Below, piece after piece: positions 1 to 9,600 of a stretch of DNA of 64,000 nucleotides. The stretch's first letter is position 1, and every line of letters starts with the position of its first letter. The notes under the pieces are model-generated. The model had not been told where the DNA came from, ran no database searches, and worked only from the letters and a program-made list of their open reading frames with translations. Made by a program: the position numbers and the translations under genes. This stretch comes from Gammaproteobacteria bacterium (GTDB lineage Bacteria > Pseudomonadota > Gammaproteobacteria > Steroidobacterales > Steroidobacteraceae), in NCBI GenBank assembly GCA_947455595.1, contig CANGOP010000010.1, positions 1 to 64,000 of the forward strand, read 5' to 3'.

Positions 1-2
1 CC

Positions 3-116
3 ACCGGCGCAACCGTGGGCACCCTGACGATCAACAATGCCCACGTCTTGGCGTCCTACAAGGTCGACAACGGCGTGGTCTACGTGGTCGACGGCGTGTC
101 GATCCCGCAGATCTAA
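3..116 (+). CDS. C-terminal fragment of a protein, possibly a fasciclin (FAS1) domain protein
   Basis: The reading frame is open from the left edge and stops with TAA at 114-116, giving the last 37 residues of a protein whose start lies outside the window. The tail, with INNAHV followed by NGVVYVVDGVSIP, resembles the end of FAS1 domains (an N-A-x-V strand followed by NGVIHVID-x-V-x-x-P). The frame is followed at once by a good intrinsic terminator, which supports it being a real gene end. The fragment is short, so the family call is tentative; other beta-rich exported proteins could end in a similar way. Confidence 0.45.
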   Translation, partial: TGATVGTLTINNAHVLASYKVDNGVVYVVDGVSIPQI

Positions 117-152
117 GCACTGACGCTTGCCGAACAAGGACGTTCGGCTAAG

Positions 153-183
153 AACGGGCGGCAGCAGATGCCGCCCGTTTTTT
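153..183 (+). terminator. Rho-independent terminator
   Basis: An 11-bp perfect stem (AACGGGCGGCA at 153-163 with TGCCGCCCGTT at 169-179) and a 5-base loop are followed by a T tract. It lies 36 bases after the stop of the plus-strand gene at the left edge and probably also helps to separate it from the converging gene that ends at 233. Confidence 0.88.
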
Positions 184-232
184 ATTGAGATTTGACTACA
201 ACGTGTACCGACTGGCCAAGGTCGTCCGGTCG

Positions 233-1951
233 TTAACCCGCCGCAAGTTCTTGCAGCAGTCGGAAAAAACCGGCGCTATAGGCTGCGTGGTCACATAAGC
301 GACTGCTCTCAACCCGCTGCCGCAATGCTGCGCGATGAAATTCGCCAGCGCGAATGTTTGCGCACAGGTGTTGAGTCACCGCAACAAACGATGCCTCGTC
401 ATCCACGCACCACTCTGCACAATCTGCTGCCGCTAAGATCGAGCGGCCCATCCGTGAGGCCGGTGTCCGTCCTGCTAGGCTCACGACGGGCACGCCCATC
501 CACAACGCTTCGCAGGTCGTCGTCGCGCCGTTGTAGGGGAAGGTATCCAACGCGATATCGATTTCCCCATAGCGCGAGAGATGATCGTCCCGCGACGCAT
601 TCCAATCCGACCAAATAATTCGATCGGATCCAATGCCGTATGTGGAGAATTGATGGACGAGCCGATGGACGGCAGGTCCTCGAATTGAATCGGTTTTCAC
701 GACCAACTGACTGCCCTCGACGGCATTCAAGATGGATGCCCACAGCCGTACCGTGACGGCACTGACCTTTGCCAGAACATTAAAGGAACCGAATACGATC
801 TTGTCGGGCCGCCGCTCAATGGCAGACGGCGTAAGGCCGGGGTCAAAACAGAAGTAGCTCGTCTCCAGAGTCGCCGGCTTGCCTAACCCTGCGCTGAGGG
901 ACTCGTCGCTCGGCGCTACATGGCGATCCGCGATCCAGTAATCCACGTTGGGCGAGCCAAGGGGGCCGGGATAACCGAGAAAAGACGCTTGCACCGGTGC
1001 GAGCCGACGTAAAAAAAGGCCTGGCCGCGCGGCTGTCGTGTGGCCACCGAGACTAATGAGCACGTCCAATCGAGCGGCGCGAATGTGCTCCGACAACTCA
1101 TCATCGCTCCACGCCGACGCCTCAACAAACGCCGTGGCGGATTGGCGCCATCGCTCGGTGATGTCATCGGACTCCGGATCGGTATGGAAGCAATAAAGTT
1201 CGATCTGCCGAGGCCAGTGGTCCAACAGAGGCTTTAAGAAATACCAAACCGAGTGCCGCCGAAAATCGCCCGATACAAACCCAATGCGCAGCCGACCAAG
1301 TGTGTCGCGAGTCTGGGCCGGAGTGGTCGTCCGAACAACTCCTTGACTCACTGCAAAGTCGGCATGCACACGCTCAAGACCTAAGCGATCATTCGTCGCA
1401 TGATGTAGCACGAGTAGCAACAGGCTCCGGGCTCGCGCGTTCGTGCTGTCAGCCGCGAGGATTGCCTGTAACCGCCGCGCAGCCCTTTCGACTTCGCCGG
1501 CGGAAAATTCTGCAGCCGCTAAGTCGAACTGCAGATCTGTATCCGATGGCTCCAAGGCCACCGCTCGTCCGAAAGCCTCGATAGCCCCGGAAAAATCGCG
1601 CAGGCTCGCTAAGGCACTACCGAGATTGACCCAGCCAGCGATGAGATTGGGTGCGAGACGAGTAGCCGCGAAGGCAGCGTCTGCGGCGCCGCGTGCGTCC
1701 AGTGCTTCGGCCCGCATCGCCGCGAGATTCACCCAAGCCGACGCGCGGCTCGGCGCCCGCGCGGTGACCTGTTCCAGCAGTTGCATCGCCTGTGCACGTT
1801 GCCCAAGCTGCTCGGCAATCAGCGCCGCTTCTTCGGTGCCCGCTGGATCCAGAGCTTCCACAAGGCTCGCCAACGAGTGCCAAGCCTCGGTTAGCCGCCC
1901 TTCTCGGCGCAAGCGAATGGCGTCTGCGAGGCGCGTTTCGGAACTACTCAC
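233..1951 (-). CDS. TPR protein with O-GlcNAc-transferase-like (SPINDLY/GT41) domain
   Basis: This 572-residue protein has tetratricopeptide-like helices at about residues 40-200 and a C-terminal domain of the O-linked GlcNAc transferase/SPINDLY family from about residue 217. Visible family marks are IGFVSGDFRRHS (His233 in the place of the catalytic-region histidine), FLGYPGPLGSPNVDYWIAD and LDTFPYNGATTTCEALW, which form the nucleotide-sugar site in GT41 enzymes. No signal peptide is present, so it should act in the cytoplasm. The start is GTG at 1951 with GAAGGG upstream, inside the end of the GspC-like gene four bases away, so the two are probably translated together. GT41 includes HMW1C, which glycosylates a two-partner secreted adhesin; because a large TpsA is encoded 4.7 kb away, that adhesin is a candidate substrate (inference). 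Confidence 0.85.
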   Translation of the reverse strand: MSSSETRLADAIRLRREGRLTEAWHSLASLVEALDPAGTEEAALIAEQLGQRAQAMQLLEQVTARAPSRASAWVNLAAMRAEALDARGAADAAFAATRLAPNLIAGWVNLGSALASLRDFSGAIEAFGRAVALEPSDTDLQFDLAAAEFSAGEVERAARRLQAILAADSTNARARSLLLLVLHHATNDRLGLERVHADFAVSQGVVRTTTPAQTRDTLGRLRIGFVSGDFRRHSVWYFLKPLLDHWPRQIELYCFHTDPESDDITERWRQSATAFVEASAWSDDELSEHIRAARLDVLISLGGHTTAARPGLFLRRLAPVQASFLGYPGPLGSPNVDYWIADRHVAPSDESLSAGLGKPATLETSYFCFDPGLTPSAIERRPDKIVFGSFNVLAKVSAVTVRLWASILNAVEGSQLVVKTDSIRGPAVHRLVHQFSTYGIGSDRIIWSDWNASRDDHLSRYGEIDIALDTFPYNGATTTCEALWMGVPVVSLAGRTPASRMGRSILAAADCAEWCVDDEASFVAVTQHLCANIRAGEFHRAALRQRVESSRLCDHAAYSAGFFRLLQELAAG

Positions 1952-1955
1952 CGCG

Positions 1956-2807
1956 TTAACCCTTCGGACCGACGTAGACGCCGGCCATATTGATGTCCAC
2001 TTCCAAGACCCCGACGCCAGGCCGCATCAGCGACACCTTGACGGGTCGTCCAGTACGCAGCTCGTCTGCGAACAGGTGTAGATTGTCTTGGTTTAACGGG
2101 ATCCCATTGACCGCCATGATCGAGTCCCCCGCCCTGAAGCCCATGTGCTCAAACGCAAAGCGATTCCCATTGGGATTCACGATCAGGCCACGGTAGGCGT
2201 CGTCGCTGAGTAAAGGCTCCGCTCTGAGGACGGAATTCAAGGGAGCCACCGCCTTACCAACCCGCGCCTTGATCTCATCTGCTGGGGGGTCCTGCAAAGG
2301 CGGTCCTGTGGCGGCCAAAGCCTGAGAGTCATCGCCATTCAACGTGCCGTAACCGCCGGAATTCTTCGGCAACGTCAACAATATCCGCTGGCCGTTCTGT
2401 TCAACGATGACGTGGTCCGAATAGACGGCAACCAATCGGCCTGAGCCGCAACTCCCACCGACTGCCACCAGCTGGGTAACACCCTGAACGGCGATGATCG
2501 CGAATCCGTGCTCGCTATCACCCGTGACGGCGAGGATTCCCCTGAGCGAAACGTCCGCCAGACCGTTGACTTGGATCGCTTGGGTCACCACGTCAGGCGC
2601 GCCGAATAACGTTGCAGAGGCCTGATGCGCCGTTTCACCGGCAGTCGCCAGTCGAGACGGCGCGGCTTGCGCTGGCGCAAAGTGCCGTGCGCCGGACCAG
2701 ATCGTCTCGCCCAGAATCACTGCAGCCAGCAATCCAGTCACGATGAATCGCGGGTCCCACCGTTCGGGCAACCAGCGGAAGAGCGGTTTAAACGGTCCAG
2801 GCAGCAT
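1956..2807 (-). CDS. Orphan GspC-like inner-membrane protein with PDZ domain
   Basis: This 283-residue protein has the build of the type II secretion component GspC: a short cytoplasmic start, one membrane span at about residues 21-40, a homology-region-like segment beginning LFG near residue 68, and a C-terminal PDZ domain (about 195-280, with GFRAGDSIMAVNG). In type II secretion GspC bridges the inner-membrane platform and the secretin GspD. No other gsp gene is visible here, so it is an orphan or works with a cluster elsewhere. It is first in a two-gene minus-strand operon with the GT41-like gene. It could serve the PstS-like protein encoded divergently, since type II systems export folded periplasmic proteins, but that is a guess. 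The start is ATG at 2807. Confidence 0.72.
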   Translation of the reverse strand: MLPGPFKPLFRWLPERWDPRFIVTGLLAAVILGETIWSGARHFAPAQAAPSRLATAGETAHQASATLFGAPDVVTQAIQVNGLADVSLRGILAVTGDSEHGFAIIAVQGVTQLVAVGGSCGSGRLVAVYSDHVIVEQNGQRILLTLPKNSGGYGTLNGDDSQALAATGPPLQDPPADEIKARVGKAVAPLNSVLRAEPLLSDDAYRGLIVNPNGNRFAFEHMGFRAGDSIMAVNGIPLNQDNLHLFADELRTGRPVKVSLMRPGVGVLEVDINMAGVYVGPKG

Positions 2808-3032
2808 GGCGAACTAATCGTCCAAAACCCTCATTCTGCGGGGCATACGTGACGGCCTGATGGCGACTCGGCAAACCTGTGAGGCTCCGAAAGGACCGCT
2901 CGTAATTTCACGAGACCGTCAAGAAACGTTAATCAACCAACCGTAGTCTCCCCCGCGCTGCTTCAACGGTCCTGGTGTGCGTCGGCTTGTCTGTCGTCCA
3001 TCTATCACCTCCAATATCTGTCAGGGGAATCT

Positions 3033-4757
3033 ATGAATCTCACTGTTAAGTCGGCCGTCTTGGCCGCGCTCGCCCTCGGCGCCTCCGGCGTCGCGTCGGC
3101 GGTCGATATCAGCACCGTTGCTGCTGGCAACGTTCTTTACTCGTCGGGCTCCACCGCGATCGATCCGGTGCTCACCGACTACTTCATCAACTCCACGACG
3201 AACGCGGCGATCTGCGCGGGCTCAATCGACGTCTACTCGTCGACGGTGACCCCGAAGTTCACGGCCATCGCCTGCACGGCGAACACCTCCACGACGGGCC
3301 TTGCCGCGAACACCAACATCGCGATCATCAAGGAAGACAACGCGGGTTCGCTGAACGGTATCCAGGGCGTGCAGGGCGTGACCTTCGCGGGTAGCCCGTA
3401 CACCACCGGTGGTCTGCAGTTCCCAACTGTGTCGCAGCTCGCGAATTCGGCGACGTTCTGCACCACGTCCGCCAAGGCGGCGGGTTCGGGTCTGGCCGCG
3501 TACACGTTGCACACCTGTGGCACAGCCACGACCGCTGCCAAGGTGACGCCGGCGCTCGGCTTCGCCGACGTTGAAGCGGCGCTCTTCGGTGTGAGCGCCA
3601 CGGCGCCGGTTGCCTTGACGGCCACCCAGACGGTCATCGTCCCGTTCGCGCCGGCCGTCTCGCTCGGCCTGTACCATGCCCTCCAGGCCGTACAGGGCAA
3701 GACGGTGGGTTCGGAGCTCGTCGCCGACATGCCATCGCTGCCGCGCTCGGTGCTGCACGGCATCTACTCGGGTCAGGTGAACTCCTGGGCGAATGTGCAG
3801 GGCACCTCGGGCAACGCCGTCAGCGCGCAGAGCGTGCAGTTCGGCATCCTCTCGTCCGGCGCCACGGTGGCCGGTACCGTTTGGAACGGCACGACGACGG
3901 CCACGGGCCTGACGACGGCTCCTTCGGCGCTGCCGTCAAGCGCGTCGGTTTACCTCTGCCGCCGCGGCGCCACCTCGGGCACCGAAAAGGCGTCTGAGTG
4001 GTTCTACGACGACACCGGCTGCGCCAGCGTGGCGCCGTATGGCTTCGTCGCTCCGTCGACCACCATCACGACGACCCTCTGCGCAACGGTGGCTACCGAC
4101 GGCTGCAGCTGGACCACGTCCATCGCCGCTGTTAACCCGATCTCGTTCCCGGGTAACGGCACCGGCGACTTGCTCGACTGCCTCGTGGGCAATGACCAGG
4201 CCGGTCACTTCGCCGTGGGCTTTGCCTCGATCGACAACGCTCCGGGCGGTCCGTCGGGTCAGCAGTCGAAGACGGCTCGTCAGAACTGGCGCTACATCCG
4301 TATCGACGGCGTCGTTCCGTCGGTCGAGAACACCGCGGCCGGCAAGTGGGACTACTTCGCGCAGTCCTTCGCCTACGCGGCACCGTCGACCGTCACTTGG
4401 GCGGCTACGGGCAATGCGGCCACGTTGCTGACGGCGATCACCAAGGGTGGCGGCGCCACCCCGGTGTCGATGGGTTCGCCAGCCGCTGTCGCGGCTGTGA
4501 ATGCGGGCAAGAAGTGGTACTCGGATGCGGCCAAGACCGTTTCGCTGTTCAACGGCGGCGCGGTCGTGATTCCGGGCACGCTGAACGGCACGGCGACGGC
4601 TGCTCCGAACGCTGCCAGCGCCTCGGCGGCCACCTTCGCGACGAACCCGGTCTCGACCGTGTTCAAGGCGAAGGCGGGTGCGGTGAACAACTGCCTGCGT
4701 CCGATCGTGTACTCCACGACGACGACGGTCGGTTCGCCCGCCTACGCCACGCCGTAA
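3033..4757 (+). CDS. Secreted PstS/DING-like periplasmic-binding-fold protein
   Basis: This 574-residue protein begins with a clear signal peptide (cleavage likely after ASGVASA, residue 23). Several stretches match landmarks of phosphate-binding proteins of the PstS/DING type: SSGSTAIDP near the N-terminus, GIYSGQVNSWANV (compare the FSG-x-I-x-x-W motif), a CRRGATSGT element like R-x-D-x-SGT, and a late segment VGFASIDN with GVVPSVEN. The protein is longer than usual PstS (about 340 residues) and carries many Ser/Thr/Ala-rich insertions and several cysteines. No ABC permease or ATPase genes are adjacent, so classical uptake is unlikely from this locus; a secreted binding or surface role is more plausible. 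An AGGGGAA ribosome site precedes the ATG. Tandem terminators follow it. Ligand unknown. Confidence 0.7.
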   Translation: MNLTVKSAVLAALALGASGVASAVDISTVAAGNVLYSSGSTAIDPVLTDYFINSTTNAAICAGSIDVYSSTVTPKFTAIACTANTSTTGLAANTNIAIIKEDNAGSLNGIQGVQGVTFAGSPYTTGGLQFPTVSQLANSATFCTTSAKAAGSGLAAYTLHTCGTATTAAKVTPALGFADVEAALFGVSATAPVALTATQTVIVPFAPAVSLGLYHALQAVQGKTVGSELVADMPSLPRSVLHGIYSGQVNSWANVQGTSGNAVSAQSVQFGILSSGATVAGTVWNGTTTATGLTTAPSALPSSASVYLCRRGATSGTEKASEWFYDDTGCASVAPYGFVAPSTTITTTLCATVATDGCSWTTSIAAVNPISFPGNGTGDLLDCLVGNDQAGHFAVGFASIDNAPGGPSGQQSKTARQNWRYIRIDGVVPSVENTAAGKWDYFAQSFAYAAPSTVTWAATGNAATLLTAITKGGGATPVSMGSPAAVAAVNAGKKWYSDAAKTVSLFNGGAVVIPGTLNGTATAAPNAASASAATFATNPVSTVFKAKAGAVNNCLRPIVYSTTTTVGSPAYATP

Positions 4758-4775
4758 GGCAGTGGAACATCAATG

Positions 4776-4854
4776 GCCCGCCGTCTGGCGGGCTGTTGAT
4801 CCAGACAGGATGTCTAGAAGGCATCCGGGCCGTCAGCCCGGGTGCCTTTTTTTT
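4776..4854 (+). terminator. Tandem terminator hairpins after the PstS-like gene
   Basis: Two stem-loops lie in a row. The first is GCCCGCC (4776-4782) with GGCGGGC (4787-4793). The second is an 11-bp stem with one G-U pair (4820-4830 with 4836-4846) followed by eight T residues (4847-4854). They insulate the PstS-like gene from tpsB, so the secretion genes need their own promoter in 4855-5031. Confidence 0.88.
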
Positions 4855-5031
4855 GGGTAATCCGAGATCTTTGGAAATTTGTCTGAAGACGGGGCTTCGT
4901 AATCACGCTGTCATCGCTCACCGGCATTCTTTGACTTAACACCGGCGGCCTTCACACCACCGACAGACCCGTATCGGTCTAACGTGGCGAGTAGAGCTGC
5001 TTTATTACAGTATCAGGGGCCACCATTTCTC

Positions 5032-6621
5032 ATGCGCCAGCACGCTTTTGCTGCGTCATTGCTGCTGTTTGCGGTTCTCTTCGGAGCCGGCTCGCAAGCG
5101 CAAACCCCACCAGCGGCGCCAGACGCCGCCGAAGAGGCCTTTGATGTTTGGGAATTCCGAGTGCTGGGGAACACGACCCTCCCAGAGCGGACCATTGAAG
5201 CGGCGGTGTATCCGTTTCTGGGCGAACACAAGACCATTGCCACCGTCGAACAGGCGCGCGACGCCCTGCTGGACGCCTACCGTCAAGCGGGCCTCGGTAC
5301 GGTCCTCGTCGATATCCCTGAACAAACCATTGATGACGGTATTGTTCGCCTGCAAGTGACGGAAGGTCGGATTGAAAAGGTGCGCATCGCCGGCGCTCGT
5401 TATTACTCGGAGCGCAAGATTCTCGCGCATCTACCGTCTATTCAGCCGGGCACCGTACCGAAGTTACCCGCGCTGCAAGAGGAGCTGACGTCGCTCGCCA
5501 ATGAAGCGCGCGACCGACAAGTCGTTCCGGTGCTGAAGCCGGGCTCAACACCGGGAACCGTTGAAGTAGATTTATCGGTTCAAGACCGACTGCCGTTGCA
5601 TGCGTCGTTGGAAGTCGACAATCGATACACGGCCGACACCACGCACTTACGCATGATTGGCAGCGTCTCTTATGAGAACCTCTTTCAGCGTGGAGAGACG
5701 GTCTCGTTGATGTATCAGACCTCGCCGCAAAACACGTCGCAGGTCAAATTAGGTGTGCTCAGTTATGCCGGACATACGCCATGGAAAGGCGTGTCTTGGT
5801 CCGGATACGCGATTCGTTCGGACAGCAACGTTGCCGCAGTGGGCACCTTGTCAGTCGTCGGAAACGGCAGTATCTACGGAGCGCGGCTGACGCGCGAACT
5901 GACCTCAAATGCCACCGGCAATGCCGCTCTGATCATCGGCGCTGACTATAAAGACTTCGGCGAAAATATCCGTCTGAGCAACGACAGTCTGCGCACGCCC
6001 ATCCGTTACCTGATGTGGACCGTTCAGCTCAGTGACATCAAACGAACCGATCGATACGACGCGCAAGCCTCGTTAAGCGCGCAGTTTGGTATTCGCGGCT
6101 TACTGAACGACGAGCGTCAGTTTGCATATAAGCGAGCCAATGCACACGCGGGATTTTCCTACCTACGCGGCTCCGCCCAGGCGTTCTGGCATCTGCCCAA
6201 GGGTTGGTCTGCCGGTGGCCGAGTGAATGCGCAATATTCCGAGCAACCGCTCGTAAACAATGAGCAGTTTGTCTTCGGCGGCGCCGATACCGTTCGTGGG
6301 TACCTCGAAGCGGAAGAACTCGCGGACTCCGGTATCGCGGGCGGCCTCGAGCTTCGTACGCCCACATGGACGCGCGGATCGTTACACGGGAACCTCTTCT
6401 TCTTTACCGACCACGGCATTGGGATGACGCAGTTGCCGTTACCCGGCCAACCTGCCCGCGTCAGTCTCGACAGCGTCGGCGCTGGGTTCAAGTTCGGGTT
6501 GGGCGCCGATCTGGATGCTTCCGTCGATTGGGCGCTTGCCCGACACAAGGGATCGAAGGATTCCCGTACGCCAGTCAGTACCGATCCTCGGTTCGATTTC
6601 CTTGTGAAGTACAGTTTCTAA
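5032..6621 (+). CDS. Two-partner secretion outer-membrane transporter (TpsB, ShlB/FhaC/HecB family)
   Basis: TpsB proteins are Omp85-superfamily barrels that move their partner exoprotein across the outer membrane. From the ATG at 5032 the product has 529 residues: a signal peptide (cut after about GAGSQA), POTRA-type periplasmic domains (about 35-190) with FRVLGNTTLPERTI and a second unit beginning VRIAGARYYS, then a 16-strand-type barrel ending in Phe (KYSF). The conserved L6-loop tetrad VRGY is present at about residue 421. A GTG at 4984 would add 16 residues before the signal peptide and lacks a ribosome site, so 5032 (AGGGG upstream) is preferred. The stop overlaps the AAGGA ribosome site of tpsA ten bases further on, showing tight coupling to its presumed substrate. 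Confidence 0.93.
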   Translation: MRQHAFAASLLLFAVLFGAGSQAQTPPAAPDAAEEAFDVWEFRVLGNTTLPERTIEAAVYPFLGEHKTIATVEQARDALLDAYRQAGLGTVLVDIPEQTIDDGIVRLQVTEGRIEKVRIAGARYYSERKILAHLPSIQPGTVPKLPALQEELTSLANEARDRQVVPVLKPGSTPGTVEVDLSVQDRLPLHASLEVDNRYTADTTHLRMIGSVSYENLFQRGETVSLMYQTSPQNTSQVKLGVLSYAGHTPWKGVSWSGYAIRSDSNVAAVGTLSVVGNGSIYGARLTRELTSNATGNAALIIGADYKDFGENIRLSNDSLRTPIRYLMWTVQLSDIKRTDRYDAQASLSAQFGIRGLLNDERQFAYKRANAHAGFSYLRGSAQAFWHLPKGWSAGGRVNAQYSEQPLVNNEQFVFGGADTVRGYLEAEELADSGIAGGLELRTPTWTRGSLHGNLFFFTDHGIGMTQLPLPGQPARVSLDSVGAGFKFGLGADLDASVDWALARHKGSKDSRTPVSTDPRFDFLVKYSF

Positions 6622-6631
6622 GGACCTGACG

Positions 6632-9600
6632 ATGAACCGCCACTGCACATCGGCTCGAACTCAGGCGACGTCGCGGATCTTGCGACGGGCTATCCGTGCG
6701 GTCATGGCCGTGTCCATGGTCGGACAGGCGACTGTACTGGCGGCAACCCCGGTGGGCTATGTGCCGCCGGCGCAGCCACTACCGGTGCCCTGTGCGGCCG
6801 GTACCTGTGGTTCGGTGATTCCAGGTTGGGCCCCGAACGGCGGCGCAACCTTGACGATGCCGTCGCCGACGTCGATGACCGTGAACCAGTCCGTGCAAAA
6901 CGTGTTGCTCAACTGGTCGAGCTTCAATATCGACAAGGGTTATTCGGTCAATTTCGTCCAACCGAATTCCAGCTCGATCGCCGTCAATCAGATCTGGCAG
7001 CAGGATCCGAGTCAGATCTGGGGCTCCTTGACGGCGAATGGCACGGTTTACCTGCTCAACCAAAACGGCTTCCTTTTCGGTCAAGGGAGTTCGATTAACG
7101 TCGGCGGACTCGTCGCCTCCAGTCTTGCCCTCAATCCACTGGCCGGCCCAAATGCCTTCGGGTTGGCCGGCGTGGCCTCACAGGGATTGCCGGCGTTTGA
7201 TTACTACACACAGATCAATGCCGACGGGACGATCACGACGCTCCCGAGCGGCGACATCACCATTCAAAACGGCGCGTCGATTACGACGAAAGGCGGCCAG
7301 ATTCTGATGTTCGCACCGAACATCAGTAACGCCGGCAGTCTCTCAAGCCCCGATGGACAGACCATACTGGGTGCCGGTCAGCGCGCTTTCCTACTCGCGA
7401 GCACCGATCCAACACTGCGCGGGCTGCTCATCGCTGTCAGCGACGGCGGCACGGTCACCAATGCGGGCGCCGCTGATGGCTTGGGCGGGATCGGCAGCAT
7501 TTCTGCAGCGCGCGGTAATGTGACGCTCGCCGGCCTAGCGGTCAATCAGAACGGCCGCGTATCGGCCACCACGACGGTTCGCACGAATGGATCGATCCGT
7601 CTACAGGCCGGTGATACCCCCAACTCGCAATTAAATCAGGGTGGGGTATTGCAGACCGATCGAGAAGGTACGGTCACGCTGGGCGCCAATAGCGTTACCG
7701 ATGTGTCGCTGGAAGGCTCTTCGAGCGACAAGACAGTGGACGCCAACGCTCAACCGAAGTCGCGCATCGATATCGTCGGCGGCTCTATCGACTTGCTGCA
7801 GAACGCGCGTCTCTCGGCGACGAGCGGCAATATTTCGCTAAAGGCTATCCTCAGTCCGTTCGGGTTATTGCCGGGCATGCCCCCGGATGTCGGCCATATT
7901 TTTATGGCCGACGGCGCTACCATCGATGTTTCCGGCGCCGTGGTGCAGCAGTCCGTTTCCGACAACGCCCTCGAAGTGCAGTTGCGTGGCAGCGAGTTCG
8001 CCAATTCACCGCAGCAACGCAATGGCGCACTACGCGGCCAGACCGTTTGGGTCGACCAGCGCTTACACGGGACCAATCCCGACGGTTCGACGTGGATCGG
8101 TACACCGATTGCCGATCTGACCGGTGATGCGGCAACCGTGCAGCGCGATGTCTACCAGCGCAATCTGACGGGCGGTACCGTCTCGATGTCGACTAGCGGT
8201 GCTTTCATCGAAAGTGCCGGTGCGACGATCGATATTTCCGGTGGCGCTATCGAATGGCAGGACGGCTACGTCAAGACGTCAACGCTGCTCGGCAGTAATG
8301 GCGTCGCGTACGACATTGGCTCCGCCGATCCGAATCGCAGCTACGCCGGTACGCTTGACAGTATCAGTGCCACCGATCCCCATTGGGGCACCGCTGTCTC
8401 AGCTGCGTCGTTTGGCCGCAATCCAAAGGGTGTTTGGACGCCTGGGTATGTGGAGGGTAAGGACGCGGGCACGGTGTCGATCATCGCGCCACAGGTAATT
8501 TTAGATGGAGTCGTGAATGGCTCTGTTCAGGTCGGCGCACTGCAGCGGTATGCGCCGACGGCCGTTCCGACCGGGATGCTCTATCGCTGGTCCGATCAGG
8601 TGCCACTGGGTGGTCAGCTGATTCTTGGCAATGGTGGCGCGGTCGGTGACTTGTCGCAGTCGGAGTACCTTGGCAACGTTACTTTCGCAGCGGGATCGGT
8701 GCTGCCGACGCTGACCAATGCGGACGGTGGGGCGTTTAACCCCCGGACCGATCTCTTGCCGGTCGACTTTACCTCCCGCATCAATCCCGCGTTGTTGGGG
8801 AGCGGCGGCGTCTCGCGCCTCGCGGTGTATTCAACTGGTGTGATTGATGTCCCCGCCTCGGTAACGCTGAACCCCGGTCTGGGTGGTGCCATCACATTGG
8901 CGGCAGGCCGAATTGATCTGGGTGGAACCCTCGAGGTACCGGCAGGTACCGTCTCCCTGATTGCAGCTCCCACCGGCTTCTCTGGAGATCCCGGTCTCTA
9001 CCTCGAGTCGGGCGCCAAGATTGATGTGTCCGGTGTATGGGTGAACGACAGCAATGCCGTGAGCGATGGTCGCGGCGCGCCTCTCTTGATCGATGGTGGT
9101 TCTATCTCACTCAATGCGCAGTGGGGAACGCTGGCACTGCCGAGCGGCGCCGTGATCGCAGCCAACGGGGGCGCGCAACGGACGAGTGCCGGCGGTCTCG
9201 TTGCGGGTAAGGGCGGAAACATCAAGTTGGTCGGTACCGGCACGAATGTATTGGGCGCGGACTTCCAAGGTTTCTCGCTCACGAAGGGCGGGAGCCTTTC
9301 GCTCTCCTTGCCCTCCATCTGCATTGGGGCGCAGATCTGTGCGGATCCCATCGCCACGCAACTGACGACCTCCCTTTTCACTGATCACGGCTTCTCCAAT
9401 TTCGCGATCACCGCCAACGGCGGTTCGCTCACGGTTGAATCGGGTACCGACCTGACGCTGCTGCAAAAGAACTGGAGCCTTGCGTCTGGCGCCGCGACGG
9501 CGCCATCGGCAACGTCCTTGTCGGGTTTGGTGACGACGACCACCTTGCCGGACGGTAAACGCGGCCCCATCAACCTCACCCTGAGCTCGTTTGCTCCCAA

